Shown piece by piece: positions 24,513 through 32,570 of a DNA stretch of 61,226 bases (position 1 is the stretch's first letter; every line of letters begins with the position of its first letter). The stretch spans positions 1 to 61,226 of the forward strand of contig JAZNXY010000091.1 of the NCBI GenBank assembly GCA_045594105.1, read 5' to 3'. Made by a program: the position numbers and the translations under genes. The notes under the pieces are model-generated. The model made no database searches. It saw only the letters and a list, made by a program, of their open reading frames with translations, and was not told where the DNA came from. This DNA comes from URNF01 sp045594105 (GTDB taxonomy: Bacteria > Bacillota > Clostridia > Oscillospirales > Acutalibacteraceae).

Positions 24513-26597
24513 ATGGCTAGACAAGTTTCTCTTGAAAAAACCAGAAATATCGGTATCATGGCTCACATTGACGCCGGTAAGACCACCACTACCGAACGTA
24601 TTTTGTTCTACACCGGTGTTAACTACAAGCTTGGTGAGACCCATGACGGCGGTGCCACCATGGACTGGATGGCGCAGGAACAGGAACGTGGTATTACTAT
24701 CACTTCCGCTGCTACCACTTGTTTCTGGAAAGAGCATCGTATCAACATCATCGACACCCCCGGTCACGTGGACTTTACCGTAGAAGTACAGCGCTCCTTG
24801 CGCGTGCTTGACGGTTCTGTTACCGTTTTCTGTGCTAAGGGTGGCGTTGAACCGCAGTCTGAGACTGTGTGGCGTCAGGCGGATGAATATAAAGTTCCGC
24901 GTATGGCGTATGTTAACAAGATGGACATCATGGGTGCTGATTTCTACAACGTTATCAGCATGATGAAAGACCGTCTGAAATGTAATGCTGTGCCGATTCA
25001 GCTGCCCATTGGTTCCGAGGATACCTTCAAAGGCATCATCGACCTGGTTGAAATGAAGGCGTATGTCTACTATGACAACCTGGGTAAAGATATCCGCGAA
25101 GAAGAAATTCCCGAGGATATGAAAGAATTGGCAGAAAAATACCGTGAAGAGCTCGTTGAGCATGTTGCCGAGCAGGACGATGCTTTGATGGAAAAATACT
25201 TCGCAGGCGAAGAATTGACCATTGAAGAGATCAAGGATTGCATCCGTAAATCCACCTTGGCAAACACCATGGTACCTGTTTGCTGCGGTACTTCTTACCG
25301 TAACAAAGGCGTGCAGAAGCTGCTTGACGCAATCGTCGACTATATGCCCGCACCTACCGACGTTCCCGCTATCAAGGGTATTAACCCCGATACCGAGGAA
25401 GAAGAAGTGCGTCATTCCTCCGACGAAGAGCCGTTTGCAGCGCTCGCTTTCAAAATTGCTACCGACCCCTTTGTGGGTAAACTCTGCTTCTGCCGTGTAT
25501 ACTCCGGTACCTGCGAAGCCGGTACTACCGTATACAACGCAAGCAAAGATTCCAATGAACGTCTCGGCCGTATTCTGCAGATGCACTCTAACGAGAGAAA
25601 AGACATCGACAAGATTTACGCCGGTGACATCGTTGCCGTTGTTGGCGTGAAAAACACCACCACCGGTGATACTCTCTGCGACGAGAAGCATCCGGTTATC
25701 CTCGAATCCATGAAATTCCCGGAACCGGTTATCCGTGTTGCTATCGAGCCGAAAACCAAAGCCGGTCAGGAGAAGATGGGTATCGCTCTCGCCAAATTGG
25801 CTGAAGAAGATCCGACCTTCCGCACCTACACCGACGAGGAAACCGGCCAGACCATCATCGCCGGTATGGGCGAGCTGCACCTTGAAATTATCGTTGACCG
25901 TTTGCTCCGCGAATTCAAAGTGGAAGCGAATGTCGGCGCACCGCAGGTTGCGTACAAAGAAACTGTTCGCAAAATGGCAGACGTTGACTGCAAATATGCA
26001 CGTCAGTCCGGTGGTAAAGGTCAGTATGGTCACGTTAAGATCAAACTTGAGCCCAACGAGTCCGGTAAGGGTTATGAATTTATTAACTCTATCGTCGGCG
26101 GTTCCATTCCGAAGGAATACATTCCTGCGGTTGACGCCGGTATCCAGGGCGCTATGCTGTCCGGTGTTCTCGCCGGCTACAACGTTGTGGACGTAAAGGT
26201 TAACCTGTATGACGGTTCTTATCACGAGGTTGACTCTTCCGAAATGGCATTTAAGATCGCCGGTTCTATGGCGTTCAAAGAGGCAATGCGGAAAGCCGAT
26301 CCGGTTTTGATGGAACCGATTATGAAGGTTGTCGTTATCGCCCCCGACGAGTATATGGGTTATGTAATTGGCGACATCAGCTCCCGCCGCGGCCAGATGC
26401 AGGGTTCTGAGAACCTCAACGGTGCCGTGCAGGTGCGTGCTTTCGTTCCGCTGTCCGAAATGTTCGGTTATGCAACCGACCTGCGTTCGGGCACCCAGGG
26501 CCGTGGCCAGTACGTGATGGAACCCAGCCATTACTCCGAAGTTCCGAAGAGTGTGGCGGAAGAAATCATCGCAAAACGCTCCAAGAAGGAAGATTAA
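24513..26597 (+). CDS. fusA: Elongation factor G
   Basis: EF-G is the GTPase that drives translocation. The protein has 694 residues, the full family length. G1 is AHIDAGKTT, the switch region has GITITSAATT, G3 is DTPGHVDF and G4 is NKMD. Domains II to V follow, ending in SHYSEVPKSVAEEIIAKRSK. AGGAGGG precedes the ATG. It is the single-copy, intact translocase of this operon. Confidence 0.98.
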   Translation: MARQVSLEKTRNIGIMAHIDAGKTTTTERILFYTGVNYKLGETHDGGATMDWMAQEQERGITITSAATTCFWKEHRINIIDTPGHVDFTVEVQRSLRVLDGSVTVFCAKGGVEPQSETVWRQADEYKVPRMAYVNKMDIMGADFYNVISMMKDRLKCNAVPIQLPIGSEDTFKGIIDLVEMKAYVYYDNLGKDIREEEIPEDMKELAEKYREELVEHVAEQDDALMEKYFAGEELTIEEIKDCIRKSTLANTMVPVCCGTSYRNKGVQKLLDAIVDYMPAPTDVPAIKGINPDTEEEEVRHSSDEEPFAALAFKIATDPFVGKLCFCRVYSGTCEAGTTVYNASKDSNERLGRILQMHSNERKDIDKIYAGDIVAVVGVKNTTTGDTLCDEKHPVILESMKFPEPVIRVAIEPKTKAGQEKMGIALAKLAEEDPTFRTYTDEETGQTIIAGMGELHLEIIVDRLLREFKVEANVGAPQVAYKETVRKMADVDCKYARQSGGKGQYGHVKIKLEPNESGKGYEFINSIVGGSIPKEYIPAVDAGIQGAMLSGVLAGYNVVDVKVNLYDGSYHEVDSSEMAFKIAGSMAFKEAMRKADPVLMEPIMKVVVIAPDEYMGYVIGDISSRRGQMQGSENLNGAVQVRAFVPLSEMFGYATDLRSGTQGRGQYVMEPSHYSEVPKSVAEEIIAKRSKKED

Positions 26598-26671
26598 TCG
26601 CTTTTTGGACGATATTTTGCCCGTTTTCAATATTTTTGTCGGGAAAAAAGCAGGTTTTCTGTGTAAAACAC

Positions 26672-26700
26672 TTGCAATTCCCGATGATACTTGGTAAAAT
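26672..26700 (+). promoter_or_regulatory. Separate promoter of tuf
   Basis: TTGCAA (26672-26677), 17-base spacer, TAAAAT (26695-26700), 52 bases before the ATG. It allows tuf to be expressed above the rest of the operon. Confidence 0.8.
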
Positions 26701-26751
26701 GGGCGTAGACATTTGTCAAAGTTTTTTTGATACAAAAGGGAGGAAATACCA

Positions 26752-27954
26752 ATGGCAAAGGAAAAATTTGAAAGATCCAAACCGCACGTAAACATCGGTA
26801 CCATCGGTCACGTTGACCATGGTAAAACCACCTTGACTGCTGCTATCACCAAAGTGTTGGCTATGAAAGGTAACGCTGACTTTACCGATTATGCTAACAT
26901 CGACAAAGCGCCCGAAGAACGCGCTCGTGGTATCACAATCAACACTTCTCACGTTGAATAACAGACCGACGCTCGTCACTATGCGCACGTTGACTGCCCC
27001 GGCCACGCTGACTATGTTAAAAACATGATCACCGGTGCTGCACAGATGGACGGTGCTATCCTCGTATGTTCCGCGGCTGACGGCCCGATGCCCCAGACCC
27101 GTGAACACATCCTTCTTTCCCGTCAGGTTGGCGTTCCGAACATCGTTGTGTTCATGAACAAAGTTGACCAGGTTGACGACGAAGAATTGCTCGAACTCGT
27201 AGAAATGGAAATTCGTGACCTTCTCTCCGAGTATGACTTCCCGGGCGACGACATTCCGATCGTAAAAGGTTCCGCTTTGGTAGCTCTGGAATGCACCTCC
27301 ACCGACGTGAACGCTCCCGAATATGCTCCCATCCTCGAACTCATGGACGCTGTTGATAGCTATATCCCCAGCCCCGAGCGCGACGATGCGAAGCCCTTCT
27401 TGATGCCTGTTGAAGACGTATTCACCATCACCGGCCGTGGTACTGTTGCTACCGGTCGTGTAGAACGTGGTCGTTTGAACATGTCCGAAGAAATCGAAAT
27501 CGTTGGTTTGAAAGAAGAAACCATGAAGACCGTTGTTACCGGTATCGAAATGTTCCGCAAACTCCTCGACTTCGCTGAAGCCGGCGATAACGTAGGTGTT
27601 CTGCTCCGTGGCGTACAGCGTACCGAGATCGAACGCGGCCAGGTTCTCTGCAAACCCGGTTCCATCAACCCGCACACCAAATTCCATGGTCAGGTTTACG
27701 TTCTGTCCAAGGACGAAGGCGGCCGTCATACCCCGTTCTTCGACAACTATCGTCCGCAGTTCTATTTCCGTACCACCGACGTTACCGGCGTTATCAAACT
27801 GCCCGAAGGTACTGAAATGTGCATGCCCGGCGACAACGTTGAAATGGACGTTGAACTGATCACCCCCATCGCTATCGAAGAAGGTCTCCGCTTCGCTATC
27901 CGTGAAGGCGGCCGTACCGTCGGTTCCGGTGTTGTTAGCAAAATCAACGAATAA
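26752..27954 (+). pseudogene. tuf: Elongation factor Tu interrupted by an in-frame TAA at codon 70
   Basis: The sequence encodes a full-length EF-Tu of 400 codons if codon 70 (26959-26961) is ignored. Before it come GHVDHGKTT (G1) and RGITINTSHVE; after it come QTDARHYAHVDCPGHADYVKN (G3), NKVD (G4) and all three domains to SGVVSKINE. The family has Tyr at this place (HVEYxT), and TAT or TAC to TAA is one base change. Frame, codon usage and conservation are otherwise perfect. An internal restart at 27025 would lack G1 and could not work as EF-Tu. Either this is a base error, or a second tuf copy lies elsewhere and this one has just been lost. AGGGAGG is the RBS. Confidence 0.9.
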
Positions 27955-27985
27955 TTCGTTTGTTAGCTGACTAATCAGTAACTAC

Positions 27986-28015
27986 AAAACACCCCATCGA
28001 AAGATGGGGTGTTTT
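27986..28015 (+). terminator. Terminator of the str operon
   Basis: A perfect 13-bp stem AAAACACCCCATC with a GAAA loop and a T run, 31 bases after the tuf stop. Confidence 0.95.
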
Positions 28016-28022
28016 TCTGTTG

Positions 28023-28320
28023 GTAGGGGCGATTCACGAATCGCCCGCCCACAATGACACCCAAACGGCACAAAAACGGAACGGATAAATCCGTTCCCTA
28101 CACAATAAATGTTATCGTAGGGCGGGTGGCTTGCTCCCGCCGTAAATGACACCGAACGGGACGATGTAGTCATCGTCCCCTACAAGCATATAAAAAATGA
28201 CATCGTAGGGGCGATTCGTGAATCACCCGCCCACAATGACACCGAAACGGCAGGACCAAGGCCCTGCCCTACGTAGATGAATCAAATATTATCGTAGGGG
28301 CAGGCGTCTCGACTGCCCGT
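28023..28320. repeat. Cluster of modular hairpin repeats (GTAGGG units), copy group 1
   Basis: Five to seven short units in a row, each made of a GTAGGG (or its complement) edge, a palindrome of changing sequence, and a constant tail near AATGACACC-AACGG. Palindromes seen include GCGATTC/GAATCGC (28023 and 28205), GGAACGGAT/ATCCGTTCC, GGGCGGG/CCCGCC, GGGACGATG/CATCGTCCC and GGGGCAG/CTGCCC. The stems differ but always pair. No gene is in 27955-28417 apart from these units and the tuf terminator. Confidence 0.8.
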
Positions 28321-28417
28321 AAACGAACACGCAACAAATGATATCGTCTCATTGACAAAAACTGCAAATGCGCGTACAATATTTTGTAAAGAAGCACCTT
28401 TTTTAGGGGGATACACA

Positions 28418-31222
28418 ATGAAAAAATTATTATCTGTAACGCTGTGTTTGCTGATGCTTGTGTCATTTGTTCCGACGGGTGTTTTCAGCATTACCGCCAG
28501 TGCGGCGACAAGCGGCACGACGGGCGACTGTACATGGACGCTGAATGGTACGGTGCTGACCATTTCCGGCAACGGCGCGATGGAGAATTATTATTATCAT
28601 GATTTTAAGGTTCCGTGGGGTAAAAATATCGCTAAAGTGATTATTGAGAACGGTGTCACAAGTATAGGACAGGATGCATTTTACAATTGCGCTGCGCTCA
28701 CATCCGTGACTATCCCTGACAGCGTCATCTCCATTGGTAGTTGTGCGTTTCGATATTGCTCTACACTTTTGTTGATAGAAATCCCAGATAGCGTGACAGT
28801 CATCGGCGCGTATGCGTTCGATGGTTGCAGGACACTCACCGATATCATAGTAGATACGAATAATACGATTTGTTGTGATGTTGACGGTGTATTATTTAAT
28901 AAAGATAAAACGGCAATCCTTCGTTACCCTGCCGGGAAAACAGCAACGACGTATAGTATCCCCGATGGCGTAACAACTATCGGTGAAAGTGCGTTTTCCG
29001 GTTGCGATGCGCTCGAAACGGTGACCGTTCCCAGTGGTGTGAAAACCATCGGTGCGCTTGCGTTTGTTAATTGTATTGCACTCAAAACAATTACTATCCC
29101 CGATAGTGTGACTGCCATCGGCCAAGATGCGTTTTACGAAACGGTATACTATAACGATGTAAACAACTGGAAAAACGGTGCGTTGTATATCGACAATCAT
29201 TTGATTAAGTTAGAAGATACATTTTCGGGTGCATATACCGTTCGAGCGGGGACAAAAACGATTACAAGTGCGGCTTTTTCTTTTTGCACTGCACTTAAAA
29301 CAATTGTCATTCCCGATAGTGTGACTACCATCGGTGAAGAAGCGTTTTACGGTTGCACCGCGCTTAAAAATGTATGGTATACAGACGCCGACCGCAGTGG
29401 TATTTTTATCAAAGACGGTAATAATGAACTGATAAACGCCACTTGGCACTACAACACCTGCAAGAATGAACACGTCTATGTGTCCGCGTGTGACGCGTAT
29501 TGTGAATTGTGCGAGTGGGTGAGAATGGGTGTGGGTGAGCATACGTACGACAACGACTGCGATGCGGTTTGTGTATGTGGCTATGTGCGTGTCGTAAATC
29601 CGCACGAATACACAACTTCGAAGTTTAATGAAACGGGTCATTGGAGCGAATGTGCCTGCGGTGAGAAGGACGCAGTATTCTCGCACGCGTATGACAACGA
29701 TTGCGATATCACTTGCGCTTGTGGCTATGCGCGTGTCGTAGATCCGCACGAATATACAACTTCGAAATATGATGAAACAAATCATTGGAAGGAATGTGCT
29801 TGCGGTGAGAAAGATACCGTGTTACCGCATGTGTATGATAGTTGGTGGAGCCCGTGTAACATCTGCGGTTATATCCGCACCGATCTTAACAAAACGGGAG
29901 ACTGTTATTGGAAAACAGACGGTACGATTCTCACAATCGGTGGCAACGGCGCGATGGCGGATTATGACTATTGGCATGACAATTTAACTCCATGGGGAAT
30001 AGGGATTACTGCAGTGATTATCGAAGATGGCGTGACTTCCATCGGCAAAGATGCGTTTTACAATTGTCGTGCACTCGTTTCGGTCGCTATTGGCAACAGC
30101 GTGACCACCATCGGTGACAGCGCGTTTGAATATACCGCACTCACGTCAGTAGAGATCCCTGACAGCGTGACCACCATCGGCAATTCTGTATTTTACTATT
30201 GCTTTGCATTGGAAACAGTGATTATCCCCGATAGTGTAACCGCCATCGGTGCAGGAGCATTTGCCTATACTGCGTACGATAGTAATACAAGCAACTGGGA
30301 AAATGATGTATTGTATGTCGGCAACCATTTAATCACGGCAAAAGATACGGTTTCGAGTGCATACATTGTTCGGGCGGGCACCAAAACTATTGCGGGGCAT
30401 GCATTTTACTATTGCTCCGCGCTTAAATCGGTGACTATTCCTGATAGCGTGGCTACCGTTGGCGATGAAGCGTTTTACGAATGTACTGCTCTCAAAGATG
30501 TATGGTATACAGGTACTAACCGCAGCAGCATTTCGATTGGAGATGGCAACGTAGATCTTATCACCGCCACCTGGCACTATAACGTCCCGACAAACGGTTG
30601 GTATAAAGCGGACGGCGAATGGTATCGTTTCGAAAACGGCGCTATGGTAAATAATGCCTGGAGAAAAGACTCTGTCGGTTGGGTATACTTAGGCGCTGAC
30701 GGTGCGATGTTGACCAATTCTTGGTGTAAAGACTCCAAAGGTTGGTGCTATGTTGGTGCCAACGGCTATGCGGTCACCAACTGCTGGAAGAAAGACTCTG
30801 TGGGTTGGATTTATCTTGATAAAAACGGCTCTATGACCAAATCCGCATGGGTAAAAGACGGCGGTAAATGGTATTATTTGGATGCCAATGGCTATATGGC
30901 AGCCAACACGTGGAGAAAGGACTCGGTGGGTTGGGTATATCTCGGCTCTAACGGTGCAATGCTGACCAATTCTTGGTGTAAAGACTCCAAAGGGTGGTGT
31001 TACGTAGGCGCTGACGGCTACGCGGTAACCAATTGCTGGAAGAAAGACTCTGTAGGTTGGATTTATCTTGACGCCAACGGCTCTATGACCAAATCTGCAT
31101 GGGTACAAGACGGCGGCAAGTGGTACTATCTTGATGCCAACGGCTATATGGTAGCGAACAAAACACTCACCATCGGCGGCAAAAAATACACCTTCAACGC
31201 TTCCGGCGTTTGGGTAGGTTAA
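28418..31222 (+). CDS. Secreted BspA-like leucine-rich-repeat protein with C-terminal cell-wall-binding repeats
   Basis: The product has 934 residues. Residues 1-32 form a signal peptide ending in ITASAA. Two blocks of LRR_5 (BspA/Treponema type) repeats of the form IPDSVTTIGxxAFxxCxAL lie at about 35-345 and 490-720. Between them (about 347-487) is a Cys/His-rich stretch of near repeats (HxYDNDCDxxCxCGYxRVV). The C-terminus from about 725 has some ten Trp/Gly-rich CW_binding_1-type repeats (GWVYLGADGAMLTNSW, GWCYVGANGYAVTNCW), which hold choline-binding and similar proteins at the wall. The units occur as a larger duplicated block (30660-30900 and 30905-31145). It is likely a surface adhesin. 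AGGGGG precedes the ATG. Hairpin repeat clusters flank the gene on both sides. Confidence 0.88.
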   Translation: MKKLLSVTLCLLMLVSFVPTGVFSITASAATSGTTGDCTWTLNGTVLTISGNGAMENYYYHDFKVPWGKNIAKVIIENGVTSIGQDAFYNCAALTSVTIPDSVISIGSCAFRYCSTLLLIEIPDSVTVIGAYAFDGCRTLTDIIVDTNNTICCDVDGVLFNKDKTAILRYPAGKTATTYSIPDGVTTIGESAFSGCDALETVTVPSGVKTIGALAFVNCIALKTITIPDSVTAIGQDAFYETVYYNDVNNWKNGALYIDNHLIKLEDTFSGAYTVRAGTKTITSAAFSFCTALKTIVIPDSVTTIGEEAFYGCTALKNVWYTDADRSGIFIKDGNNELINATWHYNTCKNEHVYVSACDAYCELCEWVRMGVGEHTYDNDCDAVCVCGYVRVVNPHEYTTSKFNETGHWSECACGEKDAVFSHAYDNDCDITCACGYARVVDPHEYTTSKYDETNHWKECACGEKDTVLPHVYDSWWSPCNICGYIRTDLNKTGDCYWKTDGTILTIGGNGAMADYDYWHDNLTPWGIGITAVIIEDGVTSIGKDAFYNCRALVSVAIGNSVTTIGDSAFEYTALTSVEIPDSVTTIGNSVFYYCFALETVIIPDSVTAIGAGAFAYTAYDSNTSNWENDVLYVGNHLITAKDTVSSAYIVRAGTKTIAGHAFYYCSALKSVTIPDSVATVGDEAFYECTALKDVWYTGTNRSSISIGDGNVDLITATWHYNVPTNGWYKADGEWYRFENGAMVNNAWRKDSVGWVYLGADGAMLTNSWCKDSKGWCYVGANGYAVTNCWKKDSVGWIYLDKNGSMTKSAWVKDGGKWYYLDANGYMAANTWRKDSVGWVYLGSNGAMLTNSWCKDSKGWCYVGADGYAVTNCWKKDSVGWIYLDANGSMTKSAWVQDGGKWYYLDANGYMVANKTLTIGGKKYTFNASGVWVG

Positions 31223-31227
31223 ATGAC

Positions 31228-31266
31228 AAAAAACGGTGTGCCGAATATTCGACACACCGTGTTTTT
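31228..31266 (+). terminator. Terminator after the BspA-like gene
   Basis: ACGGTGTG (31233-31240) pairs with CACACCGT (31253-31260), with an inner CGAAT/ATTCG extension and T5 tail. Confidence 0.85.
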
Positions 31267-31283
31267 GTTGTTTTTGGTGTTGG

Positions 31284-31673
31284 TGTAGGGCGGGTATTCC
31301 CCTAACAGGGGAATACCCGCCCTACATACACAATTCGAATGACATCGTAGGGGCGATTCACGAATCGCCCGCCGCAACAGCACCAAATCGTCCCGAAATG
31401 CTACAATGCGGTGTGGATAAATCCGCACCCAACAAAGAAGTGTGTGAAAATATCAGGGTGTAGGGAATGGATTTATCCATTCCGCAAACGGCACCAAACG
31501 GGCGACCAATATTTCAGGTGCGACTTAAGCGTTAGCGGGCGTCGACGGAGTACGCAAGGCGTACTCCAATTTATCCATTCCGCAAACGAAAAAACGGCAG
31601 GAGTAAGCCTTTCCAAGGCAGGCACCCCTTTGTCCTTCGGACATTTCCCCTGTTAGGGGAATACCTGCCCTAC
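31284..31673. repeat. Cluster of modular hairpin repeats, copy group 2
   Basis: The same family as at 28023-28320. Units include a GGGCGGGTATTCCCC palindrome (31288-31322), a third GCGATTC/GAATCGC unit at 31347, GGAATGGAT/ATCCATTCC (31463-31483), and a copy of the TTCCCCTGTTAGGGGAA stem near 31644-31662. The tail words AACGGCACCAAACGG recur. No coding frame is credible in 31223-31776. Confidence 0.78.
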
Positions 31674-31776
31674 ATTGTTAATATGGACGTCAGCGCATCC
31701 CCAACCGTACCCACTTTACGGGAATTTTTTGTATAAAAGGCGTTTTGGTTACATACAATGCCGTGAGGTGAACTGT

Positions 31777-32250
31777 ATGAGGATAAAATGGAAACAACTG
31801 ATTATTGCGGTGCTCATACCGCTTGTGGTTGGCGGTGTTTCGGCGCTGCTGACAAGAAATGCTATGATGACCTTTGATACGTTGCAAAAGCCGCCGTTGT
31901 CACCGCCTGCGTGGGTATTTCCCGTGGTGTGGACCATTCTGTATACACTTATGGGTATTGCGTCCTATTTGGTGTACGTAACACCTGCTTCGCGCATTGA
32001 CAAAGACGGTGCTTTGACGGTGTATGGGCTGCAATTGGCAGTTAACTTTTTGTGGTCGATTATCTTTTTCAATTTGGAAATGTACCGCTTTGCTTTTGTA
32101 TGGTTAATGTTGCTGTTGTTGTTGGTTATCATTACGGCAGTGCGTTTCTATCGCATTAACAAAGCAGCAGGATGGCTATTTATACCGTATATCGTGTGGC
32201 TATTGATTGCTGCGTACTTAAATTTTCAAATTATTGTGTTAAACCCTTGA
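31777..32250 (+). CDS. TspO/MBR family tryptophan-rich sensory protein
   Basis: The protein has 157 residues and five membrane helices. LQKPPLSPPAWVFPVVWTILY is the family signature and LNFLWSIIFF-like positions (AVNFLWSIIFFNLEMY) form helix 3. Bacterial TspO binds tetrapyrroles and takes part in porphyrin turnover and stress responses; its role in strict anaerobes is unclear. The ATG at 31777 has GTGAGGTG upstream, while the frame's longer start at 31675 lies in the repeat cluster. The stop codon overlaps the -35 of the glycine riboswitch promoter. Confidence 0.9.
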   Translation: MRIKWKQLIIAVLIPLVVGGVSALLTRNAMMTFDTLQKPPLSPPAWVFPVVWTILYTLMGIASYLVYVTPASRIDKDGALTVYGLQLAVNFLWSIIFFNLEMYRFAFVWLMLLLLLVIITAVRFYRINKAAGWLFIPYIVWLLIAAYLNFQIIVLNP

Positions 32251-32275
32251 CAAAGTTGTCGCAATGTGTTACTAT
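32247..32275 (+). promoter_or_regulatory. Promoter of the glycine riboswitch transcript
   Basis: TTGACA (32247-32252), 17-base spacer, TACTAT (32270-32275). Confidence 0.85.
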
Positions 32276-32299
32276 ACGTCGGTAAAACAGCATAAGTAA

Positions 32300-32468
32300 C
32301 GCCACTTGCAGGAAAGTGACAGTTTCTGTCCGCCGAAGGAATAACGCTCTCAGGTGTCCGAAAGGATGAGGACTGTAAGTTGGTAGAACTTTGGAGAAGC
32401 TCGTTTTTCACGAGTGCCGAAGGTGCAAGGCGGGGAATCCCGTTAATCTCTCAGGCAAAAGGACAAAG
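32300..32468 (+). promoter_or_regulatory. Tandem glycine riboswitch
   Basis: Two aptamers in a row carry the family's conserved words. Aptamer 1 has CCGCCGAAGGAATAACGCTCTCAGG and the closing GTCCGAAAGGATGAGGAC; aptamer 2 has GTGCCGAAGGTGCAAGG, AATCTCTCAGGCAAAAGGAC. The order and spacing match gcvT-type riboswitches. It precedes a Na+/glycine-alanine symporter. With a terminator at 32512-32545 between them it probably controls read-through by glycine. Confidence 0.95.
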
Positions 32469-32511
32469 TTTTCACCCCTTTTTTATTGGTAGGGGTATCT
32501 TTGTATTGTCT

Positions 32512-32545
32512 GTCAGGTCGCTTTGTATCGCGGCCTGACTTTTTT
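32512..32545 (+). terminator. Expression-platform terminator of the glycine riboswitch
   Basis: GTCAGGTCGC and GCGGCCTGAC pair over 10 bp (one G-U) with an 8-base loop and a T6 tail. A second small stem (ACCCC/GGGGT, 32474-32496) lies between aptamer and terminator and may be the switching helix. Confidence 0.8.
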
Positions 32546-32570
32546 ATTTTTGAGGGGGATGTAAAATATC

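Noticed and set aside
16057..26804. Very long minus-strand frames opposite rpoB, rpoC, rpsG and fusA (214 to 943 codons)
   Set aside because: They are antisense shadows of highly biased codons; they lack ribosome sites and family motifs, and the plus-strand genes are certain.
26959..26961. Stop-codon reassignment or recoding at the tuf TAA
   Set aside because: Many genes in the window end in TAA at the expected length, no other gene has an internal TAA, and TAA is not a known Sec or Pyl codon.
28023..28320. CRISPR array in the hairpin-repeat cluster
   Set aside because: Units differ in length and stem sequence and have no fixed direct repeat with variable spacers.
28352..28417. Earlier start of the BspA-like protein at 28352
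   Set aside because: The signal peptide and RBS both point to 28418; the extra 22 residues are not signal-like.
30660..31200. CRISPR-like regular spacing in the end of the BspA-like gene
   Set aside because: The periodicity is coding: Trp/Gly wall-binding repeats in an open frame, with no unique spacers or cas genes.
32300..32468. T-box leader before the symporter
   Set aside because: No T-box AGGGTGGNACCGCG sequence is present; the conserved words are those of the tandem glycine riboswitch.
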